From an uncultured Saprospiraceae bacterium (GTDB taxonomy: Bacteria; Bacteroidota; Bacteroidia; Chitinophagales; Saprospiraceae), in NCBI GenBank assembly GCA_937981555.1, contig CALJOK010000017.1, forward strand, positions 235,582-299,581: a stretch of DNA of 64,000 bases, written 5' to 3'. The notes under the pieces are model-generated. The model was not told the DNA's origin. It was given only the letters and a program-made list of their open reading frames with translations, and did not search any database. Each line of letters begins with the position of its first letter. Position 1 is the stretch's first letter. The position numbers and the translations under genes were made by a program. Below, one piece after another: positions 33,871 to 42,819 of the stretch.

Positions 33871-33944
33871 TTGATAATACAAATATGGGGAGGTTTTGAA
33901 GGCGAGAAATAGGTAAGAATTCCCAAGGAGTTGTCAATTTTTCC
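33871..33944 (-). promoter_or_regulatory. Shared promoter element, copy at the DUF547-barrel gene
   Basis: Ungapped partner of 32150-32223. Here the -7 box reads CATATTTG (33880-33887, reverse strand), one base off consensus. Confidence 0.65.
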
Positions 33945-34052
33945 CGACAATTTCTATGGTGATTTTTTTGTGATATTCTTAGATTTCTTTTGTGAATACT
34001 TTGTGAGTTTTTGCTAGTCTTTGTGAAGAACAAGGTTTTGATTATTGACAAA

Positions 34053-34089
34053 AAAAAAGAGGATTTGACTTAGTCAAATCCTCTTTTTT
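34053..34089. terminator. Perfect 18-bp-arm terminator
   Basis: Symmetric about 34071: AGAGGATTTGACT / AGTCAAATCCTCT flanked by A and T runs. Lies 20 bases past the stop of the gene ending at 34109. Confidence 0.92.
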
Positions 34090-34108
34090 AGAATATATTA
34101 AAGAGAAG

Positions 34109-34624
34109 TTATTTTCCTTCTCCTTCTTTTGTTTCATTCTTTTTTCCTCTTTCGATCATTTGATCAACATCGGTGGTGAATTTTTTAGCCGTTTTAGTAT
34201 AGCCAGTTTTTCCTAAACCTTCGATAGAGAAATTACCTTTGTCATCTTTTTTCAAATTAAAAACCCAGACAGTAGGGTAGCCACCTACTTTAAATGCATT
34301 CCTAAGTTGAGCATTTTGTTTTTGGTATTTTTCTGGCAAAGTTTTTCTTCTTGGGAAATCTAATTCTAAAAGAACCACATTATCTTTTGCCCACGTTTGA
34401 AATTCTTTTTTAGAAAAAACGGAAGCAGTTAATCGTTTACACCAACCACACCAATCACTTCCTGTAAAGTTGGCTAAAATCGGTTTTCCTGTTTTTTCAG
34501 ATTCAGCAAATGCTTTATCGATATCAACTAACCAACCTTCATTTTCGGCTTCATAAGAATCAGTTTGACTAAATGCTGAAAATGAAAGTAAAGCAAATAG
34601 ACTGAAGAAAATTATTTTTTTCAT
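34109..34624 (-). CDS. Exported thioredoxin-family protein (WCGWC)
   Basis: 171 residues. Signal peptide (MKKIIFFSLFALLSFSAFSQ). Active-site WCGWCK (Cys59, Cys62) in ANFTGSDWCGWCKRL, cis-Pro in KVGGYPTVWVF. This is the thioredoxin_7/DUF255-like periplasmic group. It probably acts as a periplasmic disulfide reductase or isomerase. A -7 box TACATTTG is at 34648-34655 on the reverse strand, 24 bases before the ATG. Confidence 0.9.
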   Translation of the reverse strand: MKKIIFFSLFALLSFSAFSQTDSYEAENEGWLVDIDKAFAESEKTGKPILANFTGSDWCGWCKRLTASVFSKKEFQTWAKDNVVLLELDFPRRKTLPEKYQKQNAQLRNAFKVGGYPTVWVFNLKKDDKGNFSIEGLGKTGYTKTAKKFTTDVDQMIERGKKNETKEGEGK

Positions 34625-34647
34625 GTTATTATAAGTTTATTTTTTTA

Positions 34648-34655
34648 CAAATGTA
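34648..34655 (-). promoter_or_regulatory. Candidate -7 box TACATTTG
   Basis: Reverse-strand TAnnTTTG, 24 bases upstream of the exported thioredoxin-like gene. Confidence 0.45.
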
Positions 34656-34818
34656 CGAGAATTTTGGAATTCAAAATGTTAAGAAATCCTTTTTATTTCT
34701 TCATTTATTCTAATTGTCCGAGTCAAAACAATGAAAAAAGTGATTCTTCTTTTAAGAAATAATCTTAATAAACATGAAAAAACCATTCCTAAACTAAGAA
34801 AAAAGAAAGAGAATTAAT

Positions 34819-35823
34819 CTACCACTCCAAAACAATCTTCCCAAAATGCTTCCCAGTTGCCTGATATTGAAAGGCTTCTGCCAATTGATCAAAACCAAAA
34901 CTCTTGTCAATAATTGGTTTCATTCCACTAATATTGATGGCGTCGACCATTTTATTTTGCATCAGGACACTTCCTACCGCGAGTCCAGTCATGCGTAAAT
35001 GTTTGAAAAATAACTTAGGAAAAGTGATTTCCCCTTTCCTTCCATTTCCCAAAATTCCAATGGAATAAATATGTCCATTCATTGCCGCAGCTTCGATAGA
35101 ATTTCTCATCGTACTTCCTCCTCCGACGTCTAAAACATGATCAACTCCACCGCCTGTCATTTTAAAAATAGTTTTCCCCCATCGTTCATCTTCTTTATAA
35201 TTAACGACTGCTTCGACACCCATTTCTTTGAGTCGTTCTGCTTTTTCATTGGACGAGGTGGTTGCATAAACTTTTGCTCCAGCCATTTTTGCTAATTGCA
35301 AAGCAAAGATGGACAAGCCTCCCGTTCCTTCGATGAGCACTTTGTCGCCCGCTACAATATTTCCTTCGACCATCAATGCTCGCCAAGCAGTCAATCCCGC
35401 TGTTGGTAGGGTAGCCGCTTCTGCATAAGTATATCCTTCAGGGATTTTTGTTACGGCAGTTGCAGGTAAAACCGATTGTTCCGCCATGCAACCATCAATG
35501 GTTTCTCCTAAAATAAACATAGTTTTTTTTAAGGTAGGTTTTCCTTCCAGCCAATTTGGAAAAAACATAGACATTACTTTATCTCCAACTTTCCATTCAT
35601 CTACACCTTCGCCAACTGCAATAATTTCACCTGCACCATCAGACATCGGAATTCGACCATTCGGAACTGGGATACCACCAACTGCCACTAAGTAATCATG
35701 GAAGTTTAAAGAAGTAGCGTGCCATTTTACGACCACTTGTCCTGTTGGAGGAGTTGGGTCAGGTTTTTCGATGATGGCTAAGTTTTCAAATCCGCCTGGT
35801 TGATTTATCCCTAATACTTTCAT
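34819..35823 (-). CDS. Zinc-independent medium-chain alcohol dehydrogenase/quinone reductase
   Basis: 334 residues of the MDR superfamily. GroES-like N-domain (SLNFHDYLVAVGGIPVPNGRIPMSDGAGEI) lacks the catalytic-zinc ligands. The Rossmann domain has GTGGLSIFALQLAKMAGAKVYATTSS, where S-S-N at the end of beta-2 favours NADPH. It probably reduces quinones, enals or similar carbonyls. It lies 57 bases after an FMN reductase gene on the same strand, so the two may form a redox-stress operon. Cytoplasmic. Confidence 0.88.
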   Translation of the reverse strand: MKVLGINQPGGFENLAIIEKPDPTPPTGQVVVKWHATSLNFHDYLVAVGGIPVPNGRIPMSDGAGEIIAVGEGVDEWKVGDKVMSMFFPNWLEGKPTLKKTMFILGETIDGCMAEQSVLPATAVTKIPEGYTYAEAATLPTAGLTAWRALMVEGNIVAGDKVLIEGTGGLSIFALQLAKMAGAKVYATTSSNEKAERLKEMGVEAVVNYKEDERWGKTIFKMTGGGVDHVLDVGGGSTMRNSIEAAAMNGHIYSIGILGNGRKGEITFPKLFFKHLRMTGLAVGSVLMQNKMVDAINISGMKPIIDKSFGFDQLAEAFQYQATGKHFGKIVLEW

Positions 35824-35880
35824 ATAAAGTTGATTTTTATTTTTTGTAAATATATTGTTATAGTTTCTTTTTGATCAAGA

Positions 35881-36423
35881 CTATTTGTTCATCGCTAAAG
35901 TAAAAATATTTAATTGTTCATTAAAAGATTTCAATAAATCTTCCTCGGTAATTCCATTTTCTTCTGAAAAGTTTTGTCCAAAAGAAGGAAGTGAAAAACT
36001 AGCGATAGTATTTTTATTCATGTGTTGAAATTTATTTACGGCAATCTCAAGAACAGTAATTCCGCCTCGTCCTCCTGGAGAAGTTGCTAATAAAAGCATC
36101 GGTTTACTTTCCCAAACATCCTTTTCAATTCTAGAAATCCAATCCATGATGTTTTTAAAGGCCGCAGAATATGCTCCATTGTGCTCAGCAAATGAAATAA
36201 TGATTCCATCAGAATTTTTCAAATGTGCTTTGAAATCATGAGCTAGGGTAGGGATGCCAGATTCCGTTTCTTTGTCAATACCATAAATAGGCATTTCAAA
36301 ATCATTTAAATCTAAGATATTAATTGTGGCATCTTCAACTTGTTTAGCAGCGAAAGTGGCTAATTTTTTATTGATAGAGTTTTTGCTATTACTTGCCCCG
36401 AAGGCTACGATTTTTTTAGTCAT
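35881..36423 (-). CDS. NAD(P)H-dependent FMN reductase family protein
   Basis: 180 residues of the flavodoxin-like NADPH-dependent FMN reductase family. The phosphate-binding loop is GASNSKNSINKKLA; FAEHNGAYSAAFKNIMDW and LLLATSPGGRGG are family signatures around the flavin. It should bind FMN and reduce quinones, azo compounds or chromate. A TATTTTCG box (36462-36469, reverse strand) lies ~40 bases upstream. Likely co-transcribed with the following MDR gene. Confidence 0.88.
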   Translation of the reverse strand: MTKKIVAFGASNSKNSINKKLATFAAKQVEDATINILDLNDFEMPIYGIDKETESGIPTLAHDFKAHLKNSDGIIISFAEHNGAYSAAFKNIMDWISRIEKDVWESKPMLLLATSPGGRGGITVLEIAVNKFQHMNKNTIASFSLPSFGQNFSEENGITEEDLLKSFNEQLNIFTLAMNK

Positions 36424-36476
36424 TATTAAATGTGATATGTTGTAAAATAAATTTGAGTTGGCGAAAATAGAAATGT

Positions 36477-39400
36477 TTAATCCAAAATTAAAGTAATTAA
36501 AAAACCATTTTCTGTATTTATAATGAGATTACCACCGATTTGTTCAGCACGCATTTTTAAATTAGACATTCCCAGGCCAGTTGATTTGTGTTCTTTTTCT
36601 AAAAGTTTTCCATTATCGTGGATAGTGAGGAAGATTCCGTTGCGACCATATTTTTCAAACTTAATATTTAATTGATCTCCATTGGAATGTTTAGCGGCAT
36701 TAGTGATTGCTTCTTTGCAGATAAGGTAAAGGTTTTGTCGCAGTTGAGAATTGATGTTTTTCTCCAACGGAATATTTTCTACTTGCAAATCCCATTCGAT
36801 ATTTTTTAATTCAAGTGTTTCAGCAGCATGTTCACGAATACGATCCAATAAGTTTTTAAATTTATCTTTCCTTGAATCAATAGCCCAAACGGTATCTCGC
36901 ATTCTCGACATTGCCTTTCGACTTAACTCACTTATGCGTTGTAATTTTGGTTTTCGTTCTTCTGTTCCCGTAATTTCTAACAACTCTGATTGCATCATCA
37001 GACCTGCCAACAGTCCACCAACATCATCATGCAAGTCGCTTGAAATTTTTACTCGAAGTCTTTCAATTTTTAAAGCCTGTTGCAATCGATACATCGAAAC
37101 GCCATAAATAATTCCTGAAATGGATAAGATGCAAAAAGTATAAAACCACCAAGTTCGCCACCAAGGCGTTGCGATAAAAATATGGAGTGTTTTAATTTCT
37201 TCATTCCAAACGCCATCCGAATTGGCTGCTTTTATTTTGAAAATATAATTGCCAAAGGGAAGACTTGGATATCGAGCAAAACCATTTTTTTCAGCATCTA
37301 CCCAATCATCATCATGATTTTCTAATTTATATTTTAGTTGATTATTTTTTGGATCACTATATTCGAGTGCGACAAAATCGAAGGAAATAGTGTTTTCATA
37401 ATGTCTAAGATTTAAGTTTTTTAACTCGCCAATTTGTTGATCAATTTTGGAAAAAGGTTTGTCGTTAATTTGAAAACGGGTAATCTGAATTTTTGGGAGA
37501 ATGGAAACATCTTTAATTTTATTTGGAAAAAAACGATTTAAACCTTTCGTTCCACCCATCCAAATTTCACCTTCCGTTGTTTTTAAAAATGAATTGGTAT
37601 TATATTCATTCCCTTGCAATCCATCTACTAAAGTGTATCGACGATGTTTTTTTTCATTGGGGAAATAACGAACAATTCCTTGATTGCTGCTCAACCAAAA
37701 GCTTCCAATTTCATCGGGAATGATACTGTAGTAATTTTCATTTGGTATTCCATCAGAAATTTCATTGAGCATTCGGCTGGATAAATCTTTCGTATTGATT
37801 TTTAAAATCCCAGTAGAAGTTGCGACCCAAAGTGTATCGTTTTTTTCATAAAAAGATTTAGCGTAACCGATTCCTTCTATTAGTTTTTCCGTGATGTAAG
37901 TTGTGTCATTTGGTTTTAAAATTAATAACCTTGAAGCATCTAAGGCTAAATACAATCTTCCATTTTTATCTTCATGAATTGCAGTAGCTAATTCTTTTTG
38001 AAAATCATTTAATCTGTTAAAAGGTTGAAATGAAATATTTCCATCAATATCTTTCCATTCAAAAATTCCAGCGTAAGTAGTTAATAAAATTCGACCTTCG
38101 TTGTTTTTATAAACACTTAAGATATAGTTGGGTAAGTCTTGAATATACTTAAAATGTAAATGTTGAGCATCCCATTTTAAAAGTTGATTATTTGTGAATG
38201 CCCACATTTGATTTTTCTCATCCTCTAAAAATACTCCAATCCCTCGTTTAGGAATATGGTCTGGATATTGATTCAAAGAATAGATTACTTTGGCATGTTG
38301 GGAGGAATAATATCTAAGGGTATCTAAGTTTTTTCTAACGAAAATCTCCCCTCTTTTATTTTGAAAAATAGCTTGAACATTACGGTCCATAAATTCTGAA
38401 GGAGCAGGAAATTTACGTTTTTGTAGATTGGTATAATTCACTCCGAAAGGACTCAAGGAACACCATAAATTATCTTGTTTGTCTTTATAAAGGTGATTGA
38501 CTTTTTTTAATTGAAGTCCCAGTTTTTTTTGCGGTTCAAAGGGGATTTGACTGGTGAACTGATTTGTTATTTTATTGAAAATTAGAAGTCCACTTTGTGA
38601 TGTGGCGGCCCAAAGGATAGAATCATTAATAGTTGCAGTTGATCGAACTACTCCGATTGGGAAGTTTTGGAACTTATCAAAAAGTTGAAAATGTTTGGAA
38701 GTGGGATCAAATTCTATCATTCCAATATCAGTACTTAGGTAACATCTTTTAGTATTTTCAACATTGATATGATTGGTATAGGCCTTCGGGAAATTTGGAT
38801 CTTTTCCATCAAAAAAAGTTTGAGTAGAAAACGGAGGCATAAGTTTAGTCATCATAATTCCTTTCTTTCCGATGGACATATGAGAAAATATTTGTTGAAC
38901 ATTTTCCATCTCATCAAGATAAGGATGATTCCGTTGTCCTGAAATTACGCAAGTATATTGCGCAGTAAGTTTTTTTATATCAAATAAGAAAAGCTGGGCA
39001 GTATTTTCAGTTCCAGTTCTTACATAAAAATGATTTTTTTTATCTAAGTGAAAGGAATAATAATCCTGCCTAATTTTTTTTCCTTCCTTGTTTTTTAATT
39101 GAAAATGACGAAAGTTGTCCTGCTTCCTGATGTAACAATGAATCCCCTCGTATGTGGTAAACCAAATATTTGCTTCATCATCTTCAAAGAAATTACTGGT
39201 AATAATATTTCCTAATAAGCTGGTAGAATCACCTGAAATTGATTTGTAAATTTTGACATTTTTTCCATCAAAACGATTAAGTCCATCAATAGAACTCAAC
39301 CAAATAAATCCTTTTGAATCATGATAAATATTATCGTTGGAACTTTGAGATAATCCTTCCTCTGCGGTGAGTTGATGAAACGAATACCGATTTGACTGTG

Positions 39401-39491
39401 CATAAAAAAGACTAGGACTGATTGCAAAAAATGCAACCAGCCAAAGAAAAGTATATCCTTTTTGATAGTAATTTTCTAATGAAAAATTCAA
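36477..39491 (-). CDS. Sensor histidine kinase with periplasmic propeller domain (HisKA_3 type)
   Basis: 1004 residues. Signal peptide (to YAQ, ~31), then a two-component-regulator propeller built of repeats such as LTAEEGLSQSSNDNIYHDSKGFIWLSS and a Y_Y_Y domain (YSDPKNNQLKYKLENHDDDWV), one membrane helix (WWFYTFCILSISGIIYGVSMY), and a NarX-type kinase. Dimerisation/phospho-His motif is ISSDLHDDVGGLLAGL. The ATPase has EAITNAAKHSN, DNGKLL and GLGMSNLKMRAEQIGG. No receiver domain is attached, so the partner is the LuxR-type regulator at 40296-40934, encoded upstream on the same strand. The ligand is unknown. A TAATTTCG box at 39531-39538 may give it a private promoter. Confidence 0.92.
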   Translation of the reverse strand: MNFSLENYYQKGYTFLWLVAFFAISPSLFYAQSNRYSFHQLTAEEGLSQSSNDNIYHDSKGFIWLSSIDGLNRFDGKNVKIYKSISGDSTSLLGNIITSNFFEDDEANIWFTTYEGIHCYIRKQDNFRHFQLKNKEGKKIRQDYYSFHLDKKNHFYVRTGTENTAQLFLFDIKKLTAQYTCVISGQRNHPYLDEMENVQQIFSHMSIGKKGIMMTKLMPPFSTQTFFDGKDPNFPKAYTNHINVENTKRCYLSTDIGMIEFDPTSKHFQLFDKFQNFPIGVVRSTATINDSILWAATSQSGLLIFNKITNQFTSQIPFEPQKKLGLQLKKVNHLYKDKQDNLWCSLSPFGVNYTNLQKRKFPAPSEFMDRNVQAIFQNKRGEIFVRKNLDTLRYYSSQHAKVIYSLNQYPDHIPKRGIGVFLEDEKNQMWAFTNNQLLKWDAQHLHFKYIQDLPNYILSVYKNNEGRILLTTYAGIFEWKDIDGNISFQPFNRLNDFQKELATAIHEDKNGRLYLALDASRLLILKPNDTTYITEKLIEGIGYAKSFYEKNDTLWVATSTGILKINTKDLSSRMLNEISDGIPNENYYSIIPDEIGSFWLSSNQGIVRYFPNEKKHRRYTLVDGLQGNEYNTNSFLKTTEGEIWMGGTKGLNRFFPNKIKDVSILPKIQITRFQINDKPFSKIDQQIGELKNLNLRHYENTISFDFVALEYSDPKNNQLKYKLENHDDDWVDAEKNGFARYPSLPFGNYIFKIKAANSDGVWNEEIKTLHIFIATPWWRTWWFYTFCILSISGIIYGVSMYRLQQALKIERLRVKISSDLHDDVGGLLAGLMMQSELLEITGTEERKPKLQRISELSRKAMSRMRDTVWAIDSRKDKFKNLLDRIREHAAETLELKNIEWDLQVENIPLEKNINSQLRQNLYLICKEAITNAAKHSNGDQLNIKFEKYGRNGIFLTIHDNGKLLEKEHKSTGLGMSNLKMRAEQIGGNLIINTENGFLITLILD

Positions 39492-39549
39492 CCTAAAATG
39501 AAGATTATGGTTTGTGTTTTATGTTTAGAGCGAAATTAGTTCAAGTGTT

Positions 39550-40215
39550 CTAGACTAACTCATCTGTTGTATAATCTCCTCCACAATTAGGAGGACATGG
39601 CAAAAGACTAGCAGTTGTAGGTGTTGGTGAACCATTTAAAAAGGTTGCAGCTATAGTTCTAATGATTTCATTATCTCCGCTAAAATTAAGTTCTGCAACA
39701 TCCAACCGCACACTAGGTGCATCTCCAAAATTAGACTTAAAAAATTCTTGATCAAAATAGGCCTTGAATTTTTGAGTGTCAGTAGAATCTGTCTCAACGA
39801 ATTGTAAAAAATGTAAATCATCAAGGTTGGATGATCCTGGATGATCAGTTGCTAAGATCATATTTTTTGAATCTGAAATACTTGAATCATGAGATTCCAC
39901 CAAAGGGTTGGAATATCCACAAGCACATTTTCCTCCATTCAATTCATTCATATCATTATTAAGATCATCCACACAAGTCGCTATTAAAACAAGTTCATCT
40001 TCTTTTATGGCTGGATAAAATCTAATTCCAACACAGCCTTTAACATCTAGTAATTCATCAATAGTAGATTTGCTATAAATGGCAAAAAGATCAGGAGAGG
40101 AAGGAGAACCTAAGGCAATATTAACAGGAATTTGCTTCGTTACAATTTGATGAAGAGCAACGCCTTGAAGAGAGGTTAAGTCAATACTAGATTGAGGGGT
40201 AGTTAGTTGTAACAT
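39550..40215 (-). CDS. Unknown protein encoded between regulator and kinase
   Basis: 221 residues, no signal peptide or membrane helix. It has a Cys motif GGKCACGY near the centre and a C-terminal LLPCPPNCGGDYTTDELV. No family is recognised. It lies between the response-regulator and sensor-kinase genes on the same strand, so it may belong to the signalling operon or be its ligand/output protein. Residue use (Asp/Ser-rich) is that of a soluble protein. Confidence 0.65.
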   Translation of the reverse strand: MLQLTTPQSSIDLTSLQGVALHQIVTKQIPVNIALGSPSSPDLFAIYSKSTIDELLDVKGCVGIRFYPAIKEDELVLIATCVDDLNNDMNELNGGKCACGYSNPLVESHDSSISDSKNMILATDHPGSSNLDDLHFLQFVETDSTDTQKFKAYFDQEFFKSNFGDAPSVRLDVAELNFSGDNEIIRTIAATFLNGSPTPTTASLLPCPPNCGGDYTTDELV

Positions 40216-40295
40216 GTTGATTTTGGTTTTTTAAGTTTAAAAATAATATGTTTGAAAATATAAAATTCAAGTTAGACTACAAACGAGATAAAGAA

Positions 40296-40934
40296 TTAAA
40301 TATCTCCGTCCATCGCTTTCTTAATCACCTCCACTTTGCTATTTACTTCCAGCGTTCGATAAATTCTTTTGATATGATCTCGAACGGTATCCAATGAAAT
40401 ATTCAATTTGTTGCCAATCATTTTGTAACTCAATCCATCGACGAGTGCTTGAACGATTTGCATTTGACGTTCAGAAAGACCTGATTCTTTTTGTCTTTTC
40501 TTAGGCATAAAACGCTCGGCAATTTTTCGAGCAATAGAAGGCGACATATATGAACCGCCCTGTGCAACAGTAAATATTGCTTCTCTAATTTTGACCAACG
40601 GAGTGCGTTTGGAAATGTACGAACAAGCTCCTGCACACAGCGCATCATAAATTTTATCATCCTCTTCAAATGTAGTCAACATGATGATATCAGTATTGGG
40701 ATATTTTTGACGGATATGATAAATGCCTTGAATTCCATTCATACCAGGCAAGCCAATATCTAAGATCATCACATCGATTTTAGGTCGAAGTGGCGATTGT
40801 GCTTTTTCCAAAAAAGCTTCCACACTTGTAACTGATAAAGTTAGTTTGATCGATGGATGCACTTGCATAAAAGTCTCTAGACTTTCTTTGATGACGGCAT
40901 CATCTTCTACGATGGCTAATTTGATTTCTTCCAT
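40296..40934 (-). CDS. NarL/LuxR-type response regulator
   Basis: 212 residues from ATG 40934 (MEEIKLAIVEDDAVIKESLE); the longer frame from 40991 runs through the promoter. Receiver domain with acidic pocket EDD, phospho-acceptor Asp59 in VMILDIGLPGMNG, and the TTFEEDD/ISKR switch region. LuxR/GerE helix-turn-helix at ~145-205 (LSERQMQIVQALVDGLSYKMIGNKL, then DTVRDHIKRIYRTLEV). It should be phosphorylated by the propeller kinase at 36477-39491. Its own promoter carries a CCACAT-N4-ATGTGG palindrome, a plausible autoregulatory site. Confidence 0.92.
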   Translation of the reverse strand: MEEIKLAIVEDDAVIKESLETFMQVHPSIKLTLSVTSVEAFLEKAQSPLRPKIDVMILDIGLPGMNGIQGIYHIRQKYPNTDIIMLTTFEEDDKIYDALCAGACSYISKRTPLVKIREAIFTVAQGGSYMSPSIARKIAERFMPKKRQKESGLSERQMQIVQALVDGLSYKMIGNKLNISLDTVRDHIKRIYRTLEVNSKVEVIKKAMDGDI

Positions 40935-40938
40935 GATA

Positions 40939-40984
40939 CAAAGGTATAGCATGTTGAAAATTGCTGAACCACATTTTGATGTGG
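40939..40984 (-). promoter_or_regulatory. Response-regulator promoter with palindromic site 1
   Basis: Palindrome CCACAT-TTTG-ATGTGG at 40969-40984 and a perfect -7 box TACCTTTG (40946 to 40939, reverse strand). Centre-to-box distance 30.5 bases. The box ends 4 bases before the ATG, so the mRNA would be nearly leaderless. Confidence 0.65.
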
Positions 40985-41091
40985 GTAGCAATATTTTCCA
41001 TTTGGGGTTATTAAAATTTTGGAAGTTAAATATAGAAATTAATTTTTCTTTTTTTTATTAAAACATATTTTCATACCAATCATTTTCCCGT

Positions 41092-41138
41092 CCACATTAA
41101 AATGTGGTTTTCCTCCCTCCTCATCCTATCTACTTTTG
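41092..41138 (+). promoter_or_regulatory. Divergent promoter with palindromic site 2
   Basis: Palindrome CCACAT-TAAA-ATGTGG at 41092-41107 and perfect -7 box TACTTTTG at 41131-41138. Centre-to-box distance is 31.5 bases, almost equal to site 1 on the other strand. A start site near 41145 would put the palindrome at about -45, a typical activator position. Confidence 0.65.
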
Positions 41139-41172
41139 AGTCAATATTATTACTCAAAAAACAAATGAAATT

Positions 41173-42252
41173 ATGACATCCTCAACCCCTAAGAGTCAAT
41201 CCTTTAATGGATATGACATTCATTTTAATCAAAACACCGTGGCCGATCTTTTTCAAAAATATGAAGATATCGGATTTATTTATCCAGCCAAAAAAGAATT
41301 CTTAGCGCCACATTTTCAGCAGATAAAATCCAATTGGGAAAAGCTTCAAGGCACTTCTGAAGACCTTCTTTGGATGATGACGAATGATCAAAAAAAAGAA
41401 AAGCACTTTGCTTCGATAAGTGTTTGGAAGTCAAGTAATTATGGATTGTTGGCTCAACACTTAGTTTCTGATGGTAATCCATTTCTATCATTAAAAGTCA
41501 TGTTGGCAGCTCAATATCGAGCGGAACATCATTATGATGAAAGCCAAGTTCGCTCTAGTCAAAATTGGTTTCGACCTGACAATCGATATGCGTTTCGAAT
41601 ATTTGCCTCCATGTTTGAAAAGCTAGGAAATGAAAAAGCTTCTCTGCTTCGCTTTGAATATTTGCATCAATCACTTGATAAAATTGGTGAAAAAAAACAA
41701 AACCAATTTGAAATAAATGAAGTAACTGGAATTGATACTGAGTTAATTTCTTTTGTGAAAAAACAATATGGAAACGTATTTGTCCGAGCGGAAGAATTGG
41801 ATCAAGAAGATGTTCAGTTGAGAAAAATTGCAGCCGATTTTAAAAAATATGGAATGGATCGTTCTCGGAAAGTTTTAAAAATAAAAGATAAAGAAAGCAA
41901 AAAAGTCATTGCTTGTATCATTGCCAACCGAGCACCGATTGGTTTGAATTTTAGTTTTTTTGAAAATCGGGCTTATTATATTTTGGATGAAAATCTTTCC
42001 AAAATACAACGAACCAAATTACTTCCAGTTATGAATCAGCAAATTAAAACTTACTACGCTGATTTTGAATTTCAAAAAATTCCTATTGCTACTGATGGTC
42101 AAACTGCTGAAGTTTTGCAAGAGCAAGGTGCTCATTTTTTTAAAACGTATATGCAAAGTATTTGGATGCGGGAAGGCTTTGCTCAATGGTATGAACACAT
42201 CGAATCATTTCTTCAACGCATAGAAAGGCGAATGTCGCAAAAGGCTGCATAA
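41173..42252 (+). CDS. Unknown cytoplasmic protein under palindromic-site control
   Basis: 359 residues without signal peptide or membrane helix. Two halves can be made out: residues 1-165 (FQKYEDIGFIYPAKKEFLAPHFQQI ... FRPDNRYAFRIFASMFEKLG) and 175-359 (FVRAEELDQEDVQLRKIAADFKKYGMDRSRKVLKI ... IACIIANRAPIGLNFSFFENRAYYIL). The layout suggests an acyltransferase-like alpha/beta fold but I do not recognise the family. It is divergent from the response-regulator gene, has palindrome site 2 in its promoter and site 3 eleven bases after its stop codon. Confidence 0.7.
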   Translation: MTSSTPKSQSFNGYDIHFNQNTVADLFQKYEDIGFIYPAKKEFLAPHFQQIKSNWEKLQGTSEDLLWMMTNDQKKEKHFASISVWKSSNYGLLAQHLVSDGNPFLSLKVMLAAQYRAEHHYDESQVRSSQNWFRPDNRYAFRIFASMFEKLGNEKASLLRFEYLHQSLDKIGEKKQNQFEINEVTGIDTELISFVKKQYGNVFVRAEELDQEDVQLRKIAADFKKYGMDRSRKVLKIKDKESKKVIACIIANRAPIGLNFSFFENRAYYILDENLSKIQRTKLLPVMNQQIKTYYADFEFQKIPIATDGQTAEVLQEQGAHFFKTYMQSIWMREGFAQWYEHIESFLQRIERRMSQKAA

Positions 42253-42262
42253 AATAGGACAC

Positions 42263-42278
42263 CCACATCAAAATGTGG
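42263..42278. promoter_or_regulatory. Palindromic site 3, CCACAT-CAAA-ATGTGG
   Basis: Identical, read on the opposite strand, to site 1. It lies upstream of the AraC-type gene at 42370. A weaker box TAGATTTT at 42289-42296 is 18.5 bases from its centre, so the promoter geometry differs from sites 1 and 2. Confidence 0.55.
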
Positions 42279-42369
42279 ATAAAGCATCTAGATTTTAGAG
42301 AGAACTTGCAGCTATGAACCGGCTGAATGAATGGCCTGTTCAATTTTTTTAAACTCAAAATTCTAACAC

Positions 42370-42819
42370 ATGAAAGATCTAATTAACCGACTAGAAAAAT
42401 TAATCGAATTGCGTCAAGCTATGATAAAAAGACAAGATGGAACTTTTTATCTCGTAGGACATGAAGATAAATTTCTTTGTCCTGAGGTAACTTTTCTTCA
42501 AAGAATTAGAAAGATTGTTGATGAAAAAATTTGTGATGAAGATTTGGATATTGAATACTTAAGCAAGGAATTGGAACTAAGCCCAACCCAACTTTTTAGA
42601 AAAATGAAGGCGCTCACCAATCTGGCTCCAATGAAATTTGTCAATAAAATCAGATTGCACAAAGCGAAAGATTTAATTGAAACTACTTCCTTAAATATTT
42701 CCGAAGTTGCTTATGGTTTGGGTTTTAATGACCCTAATTATTTTTCAAGAGCTTTTCGGAAAGAGTTTAAAATTGCTCCGACGAGTGCACGTAAAATTCA
42801 ATTAAGTATAAGAGCGTGA
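42370..42819 (+). CDS. Short AraC-family transcriptional regulator
   Basis: 149 residues. The C-terminal ~100 residues form the double helix-turn-helix AraC domain (DIEYLSKELELSPTQLFRKMKALTNLAP and ISEVAYGLGFNDPNYFSRAFRKEFKIAP). The N-terminal 45 residues (LEKLIELRQAMIKRQDGTFY) resemble the linker that joins receiver and AraC domains in hybrid two-component proteins, so this may be a detached output domain. No ligand domain is present. It sits after palindromic site 3 and may be part of the same circuit. Confidence 0.85.
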   Translation: MKDLINRLEKLIELRQAMIKRQDGTFYLVGHEDKFLCPEVTFLQRIRKIVDEKICDEDLDIEYLSKELELSPTQLFRKMKALTNLAPMKFVNKIRLHKAKDLIETTSLNISEVAYGLGFNDPNYFSRAFRKEFKIAPTSARKIQLSIRA

